Shown here in pieces: positions 1 through 8,474 of a stretch of DNA of 64,000 nucleotides. This DNA comes from Streptomyces griseofuscus. Its GTDB lineage: Bacteria > Actinomycetota > Actinomycetes > Streptomycetales > Streptomycetaceae. Under the pieces are notes generated by a model. That model did not search any database and had not been told where the DNA came from. It worked only from the letters and a program-made list of their open reading frames with translations. The position numbers and the translations under genes are program-made. The DNA lies in the NCBI RefSeq assembly GCF_014673495.1, contig NZ_CP051006.1, positions 5,704,001 to 5,768,000 of the forward strand, read 5' to 3'. Every line of letters begins with the position of its first letter. Positions within the stretch are counted from its first letter, which is position 1.

Positions 1-1
1 G

Positions 2-1924
2 GTCTTCACCACCCGCCCGGACACCCTGTTCGGCGCCACCTACATGGTGCTGGCGCCCGAGCATCCCCTGGCCGACAAGTTCACCCCCGCAGCCTGGCCC
101 GAGGGCACCCGTGAGGCGTGGACCGGCGGCCACGCCACCCCCGCCGAGGCCGTCGCCGCCTACCGCGCGCAGGCCGCCGCCAAGTCCGACGTCGAGCGCC
201 AGGCCGAGGCCAAGGACAAGACCGGCGTCTTCACCGGTGTCTTCGCCGTCAACCCGGTCAACGGCGAGCAGGTACCCGTCTTCATCGCCGACTACGTGCT
301 GATGGGCTACGGCACCGGCGCGATCATGGCCGTCCCCGCGCACGACACCCGTGACTTCGCCTTCGCGCGCGCCTTCGAGCTGCCCGTGCGCTGTGTGGTC
401 GAGCCGACCGACGGCCGCGGTACCGACACCGCCGACTGGGACGACGCGTTCGCCTCGTACGACGCGAAGATCGTCAACTCGACGGGCGAGGGCATCACCC
501 TGGACGGCCTGGGCGTCACCGAGGCCAAGGCGCGCATCACCGAGTGGCTGGAGCGCAAGGGCATCGGCCGGGGCACCGTCAACTTCCGCCTGCGCGACTG
601 GCTGTTCAGCCGCCAGCGCTACTGGGGCGAGCCCTTCCCGATCGTCTACGACGAGGACGGCATCGCGCACTCGCTGCCCGAGTCGATGCTGCCGCTGGAG
701 CTGCCCGAGGTCGAGGACTACAGCCCGCGCACCTTCGACCCGGACGACGCGAACACCCAGCCCGAGACCCCCCTGTCGCGCAACGACGAGTGGGTCCACG
801 TCACCCTGGACCTGGGCGACGGGCCGAAGAAGTACCGCCGCGAGACCAACACCATGCCCAACTGGGCCGGTTCCTGCTGGTACGAATTCCGCTACCTGGA
901 CCCGCACAACGACCAGAAGATGGTCAACCCGGAGATCGAGCGGTACTGGATGGGCCCGCGCGAGGGCCGGCCGCACGGCGGTGTCGACCTGTACGTGGGC
1001 GGCGCCGAGCACGCCGTACTGCACCTGCTGTACGCCCGCTTCTGGTCCAAGGTGCTGTTCGACCTGGGGCACGTCTCCTCCGCGGAGCCGTTCCACAAGC
1101 TGTTCAACCAGGGCATGATCCAGGCCTACGTGTACCGCGACAGCCGCGGCATCGCCGTGCCGGCCGCCGAGGTGGAGGAGCGCGACGGCGCGTACTACTA
1201 CCAGGGCGAGAAGGTCAGCCGCCTGCTGGGCAAGATGGGCAAGTCCCTGAAGAACGCGGTGACCCCGGACGAGATCGCCGCCGAGTACGGCGCCGACACC
1301 CTGCGCCTGTACGAGATGGCCATGGGCCCGCTGGACGTCTCCCGCCCCTGGGACACGCGCGCGGTCGTCGGCCAGTTCCGGCTGTTGCAGCGGCTGTGGC
1401 GCAACATCGTGGACGAGAACACCGGCGAGCCGACCGTGACCGACGCGGCGCCCGACGAGGACACGCTGCGCGCCCTGCACAAGGCGATCGACGGGGTGCG
1501 CCAGGACCTGGAGGGCCTGCGCTTCAACACCGCCATCGCCAAGGTCACCGAGCTGAACAACCACCTGACCAAGGCCAACGCCGCCCTGCCGAAGTCGGTG
1601 GCCGAGCCGCTGGTGCTGATGGTCGCCCCGCTGGCCCCGCACGTCGCCGAGGAGCTGTGGCGCCGCCTGGGCCACACCGACTCGGTCGTCCACCAGGACT
1701 TCCCGGTCGCCGACCCTCAGTACGTGGTCGATGACACCGTGACGTGCGTCGTCCAGATCAAGGGCAAGGTCAAGGCCCGCCTGGAGGTGCCCCCGGGCAT
1801 CTCCGAGGAGGAGCTGGAGAAGGTGGCCCTGTCCGACGAGAAGGTCGTCGCGGCACTGGACGGCGCGGGCATCCGCAAGGTCATCGTGCGCGCGCCGAAG
1901 CTGGTGAACATCGTTCCGGCGTAA
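2..1924 (+). CDS. leuS: Leucine--tRNA ligase, C-terminal two thirds (5' end outside window)
   Basis: Class I aminoacyl-tRNA synthetase that charges tRNA-Leu in the cytoplasm. The reading frame is open from base 2, so the gene starts upstream; about 640 residues are visible and the HIGH signature is missing from the window. The fragment opens inside the CP1 editing domain with the threonine-rich motif TTRPDTLFG used for hydrolysis of mischarged amino acids, continues through RYWGEPFP, and has the class I loop as KMGKS (1232-1246). An anticodon-binding helical domain and the small C-terminal domain ending in IVRAPKLVNIVPA complete the protein. The stop is followed by a strong hairpin (1953-1993). 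Identification is certain; only the truncation by the window edge limits it. Confidence 0.97.
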   Translation, partial: VFTTRPDTLFGATYMVLAPEHPLADKFTPAAWPEGTREAWTGGHATPAEAVAAYRAQAAAKSDVERQAEAKDKTGVFTGVFAVNPVNGEQVPVFIADYVLMGYGTGAIMAVPAHDTRDFAFARAFELPVRCVVEPTDGRGTDTADWDDAFASYDAKIVNSTGEGITLDGLGVTEAKARITEWLERKGIGRGTVNFRLRDWLFSRQRYWGEPFPIVYDEDGIAHSLPESMLPLELPEVEDYSPRTFDPDDANTQPETPLSRNDEWVHVTLDLGDGPKKYRRETNTMPNWAGSCWYEFRYLDPHNDQKMVNPEIERYWMGPREGRPHGGVDLYVGGAEHAVLHLLYARFWSKVLFDLGHVSSAEPFHKLFNQGMIQAYVYRDSRGIAVPAAEVEERDGAYYYQGEKVSRLLGKMGKSLKNAVTPDEIAAEYGADTLRLYEMAMGPLDVSRPWDTRAVVGQFRLLQRLWRNIVDENTGEPTVTDAAPDEDTLRALHKAIDGVRQDLEGLRFNTAIAKVTELNNHLTKANAALPKSVAEPLVLMVAPLAPHVAEELWRRLGHTDSVVHQDFPVADPQYVVDDTVTCVVQIKGKVKARLEVPPGISEEELEKVALSDEKVVAALDGAGIRKVIVRAPKLVNIVPA

Positions 1925-1952
1925 TCGCGACGCCTCTCGGGGTACTCCCCTA

Positions 1953-1993
1953 CGGGCAGGTTCGGGGTTTTTCTGGAACCCCGGGCCTGCCCG
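1953..1993 (+). terminator. Probable terminator after leuS
   Basis: Two-part stem: CGGGCAGG pairs with CCTGCCCG, and inside it CGGGGTT pairs with AACCCCG, with a T-rich loop. It lies 29 bases after the leuS stop and before the next ribosome-binding site. Confidence 0.7.
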
Positions 1994-2052
1994 TTGCGTT
2001 TACCGTTGAGGAGTGCCGCGACACGCGGCGCACCTGCCCGAGGAGGAGCGCC

Positions 2053-2709
2053 GTGGAAGCAGTGATCATCGTCATCTCCCTGTTCTTCCTGGCCTTCGTC
2101 GCCCTGGGCGCGTATGCCACGATCAAGGTGGTGAGCGCCGCCAAGCGCGGCGTGGACCGCACCATCGTCCAGGCCCGGCGCACCGTCGAGGACCACACGC
2201 TGCGCGCCAAGTCCTTTGCCCAGGTGGGCCCGGCCGCCGAGCTGGCCCAGTTGCGGCTCACGCTGCGCACCTCCATGCGCGCCACCCAGGACGCGCTGCA
2301 CGCGGGCGCGGCCGAGGACGAGTCGCTGAAGGAGTCCCTGGGCCTCTTCGAGCGCCTCAGCGCTCATGGACATGAGCTGGACGCCGACCTCAAGCGCCTG
2401 GAGTCCGAGCCCGACCGCGGCACGCTCGCCGCCCGGCTGCCCGGTCTGCGCGCCCGCACCGAGCGGATCACCCAGTCCGCCGACGCGCTGCGCTGGGCCG
2501 TCCGCGACCGCGCCCGCCGCTTCGCCGACGACGATCTCGGCACCCTCAGCGCCCAGATCGACATAGAGGCCGACGCGCTGCGCCACTGGACCCGGCCCGG
2601 CACCGCCGACGAGCCGGCCCCGGAGCCCGCGCCGCACTCCCTGACCCCGCCGACGCCGCGCCCGTCGTACCCGTGGCAGAAGAGCCCCCGCCCGGAGAGC
2701 ACCACCTGA
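2053..2709 (+). CDS. Membrane-anchored coiled protein of unknown function
   Basis: GTG start chosen because AGGAGGAG sits at 2041-2048, 4 bases upstream; the frame stays open further upstream but without a better signal. The 218-residue product begins with one hydrophobic helix (about residues 3-26, VIIVISLFFLAFVALGAY) followed by a charged, Ala/Leu/Glu/Arg-rich and mostly helical cytoplasmic part, and a proline-rich tail (about 185-215). No enzymatic motif is visible. It lies alone between the leuS terminator and degV. Related proteins next to leuS are, to my knowledge, annotated only as hypothetical, so no function is assigned. Confidence 0.8.
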   Translation: MEAVIIVISLFFLAFVALGAYATIKVVSAAKRGVDRTIVQARRTVEDHTLRAKSFAQVGPAAELAQLRLTLRTSMRATQDALHAGAAEDESLKESLGLFERLSAHGHELDADLKRLESEPDRGTLAARLPGLRARTERITQSADALRWAVRDRARRFADDDLGTLSAQIDIEADALRHWTRPGTADEPAPEPAPHSLTPPTPRPSYPWQKSPRPESTT

Positions 2710-2822
2710 CCGTCGTCGGGTCACCCGGGGTGCCGGGCTTGCCCGGGGCTCGATCCGGGCTTGCGGGGGCCGGCCGCGGGCACACGTCAGGGGCCGGGCT
2801 GCCACGCGTGCGCCCCGGCGGG

Positions 2823-2828
2823 TAACCT
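2823..2828 (+). promoter_or_regulatory. -10 element of leaderless degV transcript
   Basis: TAACCT ends 7 bases before the ATG at 2836, so transcription should begin at or next to the start codon. No ribosome-binding site precedes that ATG, which fits a leaderless mRNA. The -35 is not recognisable. Confidence 0.5.
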
Positions 2829-2835
2829 CCAGCTC

Positions 2836-3681
2836 ATGTCCCGCCATGTCGCCATCGTCACCGATTCCACGGCCTACTTGCCGCACCGGACGATGGAGCG
2901 GCACGGCATCACCGCGGTCCCCCTGACCGTGGTCCTCGGCGACCAGGCGCTCGAAGAGGGCTCCGAGATCTCCACCCGCGCCCTCGCCCAGGCCCTGACC
3001 AAGCGGCGCCCCGTCACCACCTCGCGTCCGAGCCCCCAGGTGTTCGCCGAGACCTACCGCCGGGTCGCCGAGTCCGGCGCGCGCGGCATCGTCTCCCTGC
3101 ATCTGTCCGGCGAACTGTCCGGCACCTACGACGCGGCCGTCCTCGCGGCCCGCGAGGCGCCGGTGCCCGTGCGGGTGGTGGACACCGGGATGGTCGCGAT
3201 GGCCCTCGGCTTCTGCGCCCTCGCCGCGGCCGAGACGGCGGAGGCGGGCGGCACCCTGGACGAGGCCGTCACCGCCGCCGAGAAACGGGCCGCCGGCACC
3301 TCCGCCTACTTCTACGTCGACACCCTCGACTATCTGCGCCGCGGTGGCCGTATCGGTGCCGCCCAGGCCCTGCTCGGCTCCGCGCTCGCGGTCAAGCCCC
3401 TGCTCAGCCTCGACGGCGGCCGCATCGAGCTGCTGGAGAAGGTCCGTACGGCCTCGAGGGCGATCGCCCGCCTGGAGGAGCTCGCCGCCGAGCGGGCCGG
3501 CGGCGCGGAGGTCGACATCGCCGTCCACCACCTGGCCGCCCCCGAACGCGCCGCCGCGCTCGCCGACCGGCTGCGGGAACGGGTGCCGGGGCTGGGGGAG
3601 TTGCATGTCAGCGAGGTGGGCGCGGTGATCGGGGCGCACACCGGGCCGGGGCTGCTGGGCGCGGTGGTCTCGCCGCGGTGA
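2836..3681 (+). CDS. DegV family fatty-acid-binding protein
   Basis: DegV/FakB-fold protein of 281 residues, the usual family length. FakB proteins bind a fatty acid and present it to the kinase FakA; whether this copy has a FakA partner cannot be seen here. The N-terminus has the typical VAIVTDSTAYLP strand-turn, followed by TSRPSPQVFAE, ISLHLSGELSGTYDAA-type lipid-binding segment (here beginning IVSLHLSGELSGTY) and DTLDYLRRGGRIG. The ATG at 2836 is preferred to an upstream TTG because a -10 hexamer TAACCT lies 7 bases before it. Transcribed alone; comEA follows after 116 bases. Confidence 0.9.
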   Translation: MSRHVAIVTDSTAYLPHRTMERHGITAVPLTVVLGDQALEEGSEISTRALAQALTKRRPVTTSRPSPQVFAETYRRVAESGARGIVSLHLSGELSGTYDAAVLAAREAPVPVRVVDTGMVAMALGFCALAAAETAEAGGTLDEAVTAAEKRAAGTSAYFYVDTLDYLRRGGRIGAAQALLGSALAVKPLLSLDGGRIELLEKVRTASRAIARLEELAAERAGGAEVDIAVHHLAAPERAAALADRLRERVPGLGELHVSEVGAVIGAHTGPGLLGAVVSPR

Positions 3682-3735
3682 GACCGGGACGAGGTGCGGC
3701 CGGGGTGGGGATGGGGGTCACCCACACGAGTGGCG

Positions 3736-3751
3736 GAGTTATCCACAACTC
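3736..3751. promoter_or_regulatory. Palindrome containing a perfect DnaA-box sequence
   Basis: GAGTT-ATCCAC-AACTC is an inverted repeat whose core TTATCCACA (3739-3747) matches the classic DnaA box. Only one copy is present, so it is not an origin; it could be a DnaA-controlled or other operator 47 bases upstream of comEA. Confidence 0.4.
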
Positions 3752-3797
3752 ATCCGGTTTCCCCGGGAATTGACCAAGATCATCGCGAAGTGACGGG

Positions 3798-4865
3798 ATG
3801 TCCGATCCTCGTCGCATGGCACTTCGATCACGTCCTCGCACCGTCACCCCGACCAGCGGCCCCGGCCGCGGTCCCGCCTCCGACGTCCGCATGCGGCATC
3901 GCGCGTCCGAGCACGGCCGGGTCCGGCACCGCGCGCACGCACCCGCGGAGGATCTGCGGCGCCGTGCGGAACTCCTCTTCGGCGAACAGGCCGTGCAGCG
4001 GCGGGAGTCGGAAGGGCGGGAGCCGGAATCGCGCGAGTCGGAACGCCGGGAGTCGGAACGCCGCAAGCCGGGAAAGGCGCCGCCCGCTGCGAGCACTCCC
4101 GCACCGGTGGAGGGGCCGTCGGAGCACGTGGGTCGCCCGTCGGAGCGCGTGGATCGGCCGCCGGAGTACATGGATCCGCCGCCCCCGGACTGGCGGGAGC
4201 GGGCCGGGACCGCGCTGCGGGAGCGGCTGCCGGTGTGGTTGCAGTCGCGATGCGGGGTGGAGCGGCGCGGGACCGTGGCGCTCGCCGTGCTGCTGGTGGT
4301 GGCCGCGCTCTTCGCCGTGCAGCACTTCTGGGTGGGCCGGCCGGAGTCGGTGAGCGCGCCCCAAGTGGTGCGCACACGGCCGACCTACCCGAAGGGACCC
4401 GGCGCGAGTGGGGACGTCGGGGGCGGCCCCGCGACTCCGGGTGGGCAGATCGTCGTGGACATCGGCGGCAAGGTCCGCGCTCCGGGGATCCGCCGCCTCC
4501 CCGCGGGTTCCCGGGTGGCCGACGCGTTGCGGGCGGCGGGCGGGGTCCGGCCCGGCGTGAACACCGACGGCCTCAACCGGGCCCGCTTCCTGGTCGACGG
4601 TGAGCAGGTGGTCGTCGGCGAGTCGGCGGCCGCCGTCGCCCCCGCCGGCACCGCGGCACCGTCCGGCCCGGCCGCGCAGGTCTCCCTCAACACGGCCACC
4701 GAGGACCAGCTCGACACCCTGCCGGGAGTCGGCCCGGTGCTGGCCCGCCACATCATCGACTACCGCACCCGGCACGCCGGTTTCCGCTCGGTGGACGAAC
4801 TCCGCCAGGTCAACGGCATCGGCGACCGCCGCTTCACCGACCTTCGCGACCTGGTACGACCATGA
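3798..4865 (+). CDS. comEA: ComEA family helix-hairpin-helix DNA-binding protein
   Basis: Membrane-anchored DNA-binding protein of the DNA-uptake apparatus family, 355 residues. Residues 1-145 are a charged, low-complexity cytoplasmic stretch with Arg-Glu-Ser-Glu-Arg repeats (coded by 15-base DNA repeats at about 4003-4070) and a second proline-rich repeat. One membrane helix follows (about 155-175, ALAVLLVVAALFAVQ), then an SLBB domain (about 215-255, VDIGGKVRAPGIRRLP) and a C-terminal double helix-hairpin-helix (about 290-350, LPGVGPVLARHI and QVNGIGDRRF). It overlaps comEC by ATGA. An ATG at 3816 (MALRSRPRT) is an alternative start. Streptomyces are not generally regarded as competent, so the role here is open. 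Confidence 0.92.
   Translation: MSDPRRMALRSRPRTVTPTSGPGRGPASDVRMRHRASEHGRVRHRAHAPAEDLRRRAELLFGEQAVQRRESEGREPESRESERRESERRKPGKAPPAASTPAPVEGPSEHVGRPSERVDRPPEYMDPPPPDWRERAGTALRERLPVWLQSRCGVERRGTVALAVLLVVAALFAVQHFWVGRPESVSAPQVVRTRPTYPKGPGASGDVGGGPATPGGQIVVDIGGKVRAPGIRRLPAGSRVADALRAAGGVRPGVNTDGLNRARFLVDGEQVVVGESAAAVAPAGTAAPSGPAAQVSLNTATEDQLDTLPGVGPVLARHIIDYRTRHAGFRSVDELRQVNGIGDRRFTDLRDLVRP
4003..4070 (+). repeat. 15-bp tandem repeats inside comEA
   Basis: Four to five imperfect copies of a unit like CGGGAGTCGGAACGC code for a Glu-Ser-Glu-Arg-Arg-rich cytoplasmic stretch. This kind of array can change copy number between strains without shifting frame. Confidence 0.6.
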
Positions 4866-7684
4866 GCGCGACCCTTCCGCACGGCACCGGGCCCGACCCC
4901 GAGCCGGGCCCCCTGGATCTGCGCCTGGTGCCACCCGCGCTCGCCGCCTGGGCCACGGCGGCGCTCACCCTGGATGCCCCGACGGACCGGACCGTGTGGA
5001 TCGTGGCCGTCTCCCTGCTCGGCGGGATCGTCCTGCTGGGCACGAGCCGGAGGGGTCCCGAGCCCCCGGCGCCCCCGGGCCGCCGGTCCGCCTGGGCGCG
5101 GGCCTCCCTCGCCGCGGTGCTCCTCTGCGTCGCCGCGTCGGCCACCTCCGCCGGGTTGCAGGGCGCGGACGTACGACGCGGACCGGTCCCCGAACTGGCC
5201 CGCCGCTCCGCCATCGTCACCGCCGACATCGAGCTGACCGGCGACCCCTGGCTGAGCAGACCCCGGGTGCGTGGGGACCACACGGCTCCGGCGGCGGTGC
5301 TGATCCGGGCAAGGGTGCGGCGGGTCGAGGAGAGCGACGGGAGGAGCACGCGGACCCGGGCGCCGGTTCTGCTGGTGGTCGACGGAGGTGTCGCGGGACC
5401 GGAGAGGAGTAGCGGACCGGGGGCGGAACAGGAGCCTCCCGAGATCCCGGAGGTACCGGACCGGGTGCGCGGGGCGGCCGGAGACGGGTCGGCGTCGGCT
5501 GCCGGAGGCTCCGGGGCGCCATCGGACGGGGTGGTGGCGTCGGTCGAAGGTTCCGGGGCGCCGTCGGAGAAGGCGGCGGCGTCGGCCGGAGGCTTTCGGG
5601 CGCGTGCCGGGCAGGCCGGCTGGCTGAGGCTGCTGCCGTCCACGCGGTTGCGGGTGGGTGGACGGCTGGCGCCCGCTCTCGTCGGGGGTGACCGGACGGC
5701 GGCCGTGCTCAGAGTGCGGGGGTCGCCCGGGGCGCGGGTCCTGGCGGGGCCGAGCGGCCCACAGCGGTGGGCGGGGCGGCTGCGGGACGGGCTGCGGGCG
5801 GCGACCGACGGACTGCCCGGGGACGCGCGGGCGTTGCTGCCCGGCCTCGTCGTCGGGGACACCGCGCGGATCACGCCCGAGCTGGACGACGCCTTCAAGG
5901 CGACCGACCTGACCCACACCCTCGCGGTCTCCGGCAGCAACCTCACCGTGCTGCTCGCCCTGCTCACCGGGCCGCCAGGGCTGGCCCGGCTGACCGAACG
6001 CCGGGGCCTGGCCCCGCGGCTGGGGCTCTCCCTCAGGGCGACCGCCCTGTTCGCGGGGGCGCTCACGCTGGGATTCGTGCTGGTGTGCCGGCCCGACCCC
6101 AGCGTGCTGCGGGCCGCCGTCTGCGGAGCGATCGCGCTGCTCGCCCTGGCCACGGGCCGCCGCAGATCCCTCGTCCCCGCCCTGGCCACAGCCGTACTGC
6201 TCCTGGTCCTGTACGACCCCTGGCTCGCCCGCGGCTACGGCTTCCTGCTCTCCGTGCTGGCCACCGGCGCCCTGCTGGTACTGGCCCCGGGCTGGAGCGA
6301 GGGGCTGCGGCGGCGCGGGGTGCCACCGAGGCTCGCCGAGGCGCTGGGCGCGGCCGCCGCGGCACAGGCGGTGTGCGCGCCGGTCGTGGCGGTGCTGTCG
6401 GCCCGGGTGAGCCTGGTGGCGGTGCCGTGCAATCTGCTGGCGGAGGCGGCGGTGGCACCCGCGACCGTGCTGGGGTTCGCCGCGCTGGCGACCGCGCCGG
6501 TGGCGATGCCCCTGGCCAGACTGTTGGCCTGGGGAGCGAGTTGGCCGACCCGGTGGATCGCCGGTGTCGCCAGGGCCGGGGCCGCGCTGCCCGGCGCGGG
6601 CGTGGACTGGCCGGGCACCTGGCCGGGGGCGCTGCTGCTCGCGGCGGTCACGGTGGCCGTCGTCCTGGCCGGGCGGCGGCTGGTGCGGCACCCATGGTGG
6701 TGCGGGCTGTTCGGGGCGCTGCTCCTGCTGGCACTGGTGCGCCCCGCGCCGCTGACCCGGGTGGTGACGGGCTGGCCGCCGCCGGGGTGGCGGTACGCGA
6801 TGTGCGATGTCGGGCAGGGCGACGCGACCGTGCTGGCGGCGGGCGCCGGAGCGGGGGTGGTCGTGGACGCCGGCCCCGATCCGGCGGCGGTGGACCGCTG
6901 TCTACGGCAACTGGGCATCACCCGCGTCCCCCTCCTCGTGCTGACCCACTTCCACGCCGACCATGTGGCGGGGCTGCCCGGGGTGCTGCGGGGGCGGGAG
7001 GTGGCCGCGATCGAGACGACGGGGTTCGAAGAGCCCGGGCAGGAGGCGGAGTTCGTGAGGAGGGAGGCGGCCGGGCGCCATATCCCGGTCACCCGGGCCG
7101 TCGCGGGCGAGGAGCGGCGCACCGGACCACTGTCCTGGCGGGTGCTGTGGCCACCCGCGGACACGGGCCGGCCGACGGCCGCCGGCCCACCGCCGGTCAC
7201 TGGCCCACTCGCGGGACCCGGCGTACCCGCCGGACCCGGTCCGCTGGCGGGACCCGCCCCGCCTCCCCCCGACGGCCCGGTCGCCGCCCCCGAGTTCGAC
7301 GGGCCGAACGATGCCAGCGTGGCGCTGCTGGTCCGCGCGGGAGGGCTGCGGTTACTGCTGCTCGGGGACCTCGAACCCCCTGATCAGCAGGCGCTGCTGA
7401 GGTCTCCGGAGGCGGCGGGGATGGCCGGGGTGGATGTGCTGAAGGTGGCCCACCATGGATCGGCTTACCAGGACCCGGAGTTGATACGGCTCGTGGCGCC
7501 CCGGGTGGCGCTCATCTCGTGCGGCACCGGGAACCCTTATGGGCACCCGGCCCCGTCGACGGTGGCCGCGTTGCGGGCCGGTGGCGCGCTGGTGCTGCGG
7601 ACCGACCGGGACGGGGCGCTCGCGGTGGGCGGGGCCGGGGGCGCGGACAGGGAAGTGAGGGTGACGCGGGACGAGAGGCCCTAG
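4862..7684 (+). CDS. comEC: ComEC/Rec2 family DNA-uptake channel protein
   Basis: Polytopic membrane protein of 940 residues, longer than the usual 700-800. Order: N-terminal membrane helices (about 20-100), a DUF4131-like exposed region interrupted by a Gly/Ala/Ser-rich insertion (about 155-250), the Competence domain with VSGSNLTVL (about 355) and many helices to about 620, then a secreted metallo-beta-lactamase-like domain with LTHFHADHVAGLPG (about 695-708), NDASVALL and VLKVAHHGS. The nuclease-like domain is proposed to degrade the non-transported strand. Translation is coupled to comEA through ATGA. The stop TAG is shared as CTAG with the converging gene on the minus strand. Confidence 0.92.
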   Translation: MSATLPHGTGPDPEPGPLDLRLVPPALAAWATAALTLDAPTDRTVWIVAVSLLGGIVLLGTSRRGPEPPAPPGRRSAWARASLAAVLLCVAASATSAGLQGADVRRGPVPELARRSAIVTADIELTGDPWLSRPRVRGDHTAPAAVLIRARVRRVEESDGRSTRTRAPVLLVVDGGVAGPERSSGPGAEQEPPEIPEVPDRVRGAAGDGSASAAGGSGAPSDGVVASVEGSGAPSEKAAASAGGFRARAGQAGWLRLLPSTRLRVGGRLAPALVGGDRTAAVLRVRGSPGARVLAGPSGPQRWAGRLRDGLRAATDGLPGDARALLPGLVVGDTARITPELDDAFKATDLTHTLAVSGSNLTVLLALLTGPPGLARLTERRGLAPRLGLSLRATALFAGALTLGFVLVCRPDPSVLRAAVCGAIALLALATGRRRSLVPALATAVLLLVLYDPWLARGYGFLLSVLATGALLVLAPGWSEGLRRRGVPPRLAEALGAAAAAQAVCAPVVAVLSARVSLVAVPCNLLAEAAVAPATVLGFAALATAPVAMPLARLLAWGASWPTRWIAGVARAGAALPGAGVDWPGTWPGALLLAAVTVAVVLAGRRLVRHPWWCGLFGALLLLALVRPAPLTRVVTGWPPPGWRYAMCDVGQGDATVLAAGAGAGVVVDAGPDPAAVDRCLRQLGITRVPLLVLTHFHADHVAGLPGVLRGREVAAIETTGFEEPGQEAEFVRREAAGRHIPVTRAVAGEERRTGPLSWRVLWPPADTGRPTAAGPPPVTGPLAGPGVPAGPGPLAGPAPPPPDGPVAAPEFDGPNDASVALLVRAGGLRLLLLGDLEPPDQQALLRSPEAAGMAGVDVLKVAHHGSAYQDPELIRLVAPRVALISCGTGNPYGHPAPSTVAALRAGGALVLRTDRDGALAVGGAGGADREVRVTRDERP

Positions 7685-8220
7685 CGGTAGAAGACGGCCA
7701 CCCCGCCGTGGTGCGAGCAGGCGCCCTGGTGATGGGCGGCGTAGGAGTAGGTGCCGTCGTTGCACAGGGCGGTGGCACCGTTGCCCGCGCTCGTCGAGCC
7801 CCCCGAGGAGCCGGAGCCGCCGCCGCTCGACGAACCGCCGGACGAACCCCCCGAAGACCCGCCGGAGGAGCCGCCCGACGAGCCCCCGCTGTTGCCCGAA
7901 CCGGTGGCCGGCGCGTGCGCGGTGACGGTCACCTTCACCTTGACGGTCTTCGTCGCCGTGACCGTCGGCGCGGGCCCGGGGGTCGCCGTCTGCGTGGCGG
8001 TGGCGGTCGCCGTGACCGTGGCGGTCGGCTGCACTTTGGCGGCCGTCGGCTTGGCGTCGGTCCCGTTGTCCTGACCGCTCGCACCGGCCCCGATACCGAG
8101 GAAGAAGGCGAGCCCGAGGGCGGGCAGCACATAGCGCTTCCGCGCCCACTTGGGGGCGGTCCGGGTGGGTGGCTGCGGTGGCTGCGGTGGCATGGCGTAC
8201 GGCTGGTACGGGTTGCTCAT
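7681..8220 (-). CDS. DUF3761 domain protein with Ser/Gly linker
   Basis: The 179-residue product starts at the ATG at 8220 (MSNPYQPYAM), preceded by a G-rich ribosome-binding site; a TTG-started extension is possible but lacks one. Order: proline-rich cytoplasmic head (1-30), membrane anchor or uncleaved signal (about 35-55, YVLPALGLAFFLGIGAG), a Thr/Ala/Val-rich stalk, a long GGSS repeat linker (about 115-150), and a small C-terminal DUF3761 domain (about 153-179) with ALCNDGTYSYAAHH and CSHHGGV. The domain function is unknown to me; its Cys/His pattern suggests an exposed disulfide or metal site. Tail-to-tail with comEC. Confidence 0.85.
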   Translation of the reverse strand: MSNPYQPYAMPPQPPQPPTRTAPKWARKRYVLPALGLAFFLGIGAGASGQDNGTDAKPTAAKVQPTATVTATATATQTATPGPAPTVTATKTVKVKVTVTAHAPATGSGNSGGSSGGSSGGSSGGSSGGSSSGGGSGSSGGSTSAGNGATALCNDGTYSYAAHHQGACSHHGGVAVFYR

Positions 8221-8474
8221 GGGTCCCCCCAAGGTGCGTCGGAGGTAAGACCGTAACTCCATATGTGATGTTCATGTGAAGTTTCCGTAAGGAGATCGCT
8301 GGTTCGTGCCGTGGTGAAGATGATGCGAAACAGGCATTGGGCGATCAAATGCGCTCAGTTGTGGCGCATGCGCTGGATTCCTGTGATGTGGGCCCGTGTT
8401 GCCTCGAAAGCCGCAACAGTGATCGAATGGATCTTCGGCAGCAGAAGATGTCGAGGCGTACAGGGGTGCAGTGG

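Noticed and set aside
3739..3747. Replication origin
   Set aside because: Only one DnaA box; no dnaA, dnaN or box cluster nearby.
4760..6691. Minus-strand open frame over comEC
   Set aside because: Pro/Arg/Gln-rich translation without motifs, opposite a clear ComEC.
7800..7900. CRISPR-like or satellite repeat
   Set aside because: The short repeats are codons of a Gly-Ser linker inside the DUF3761 gene and have no spacer structure.
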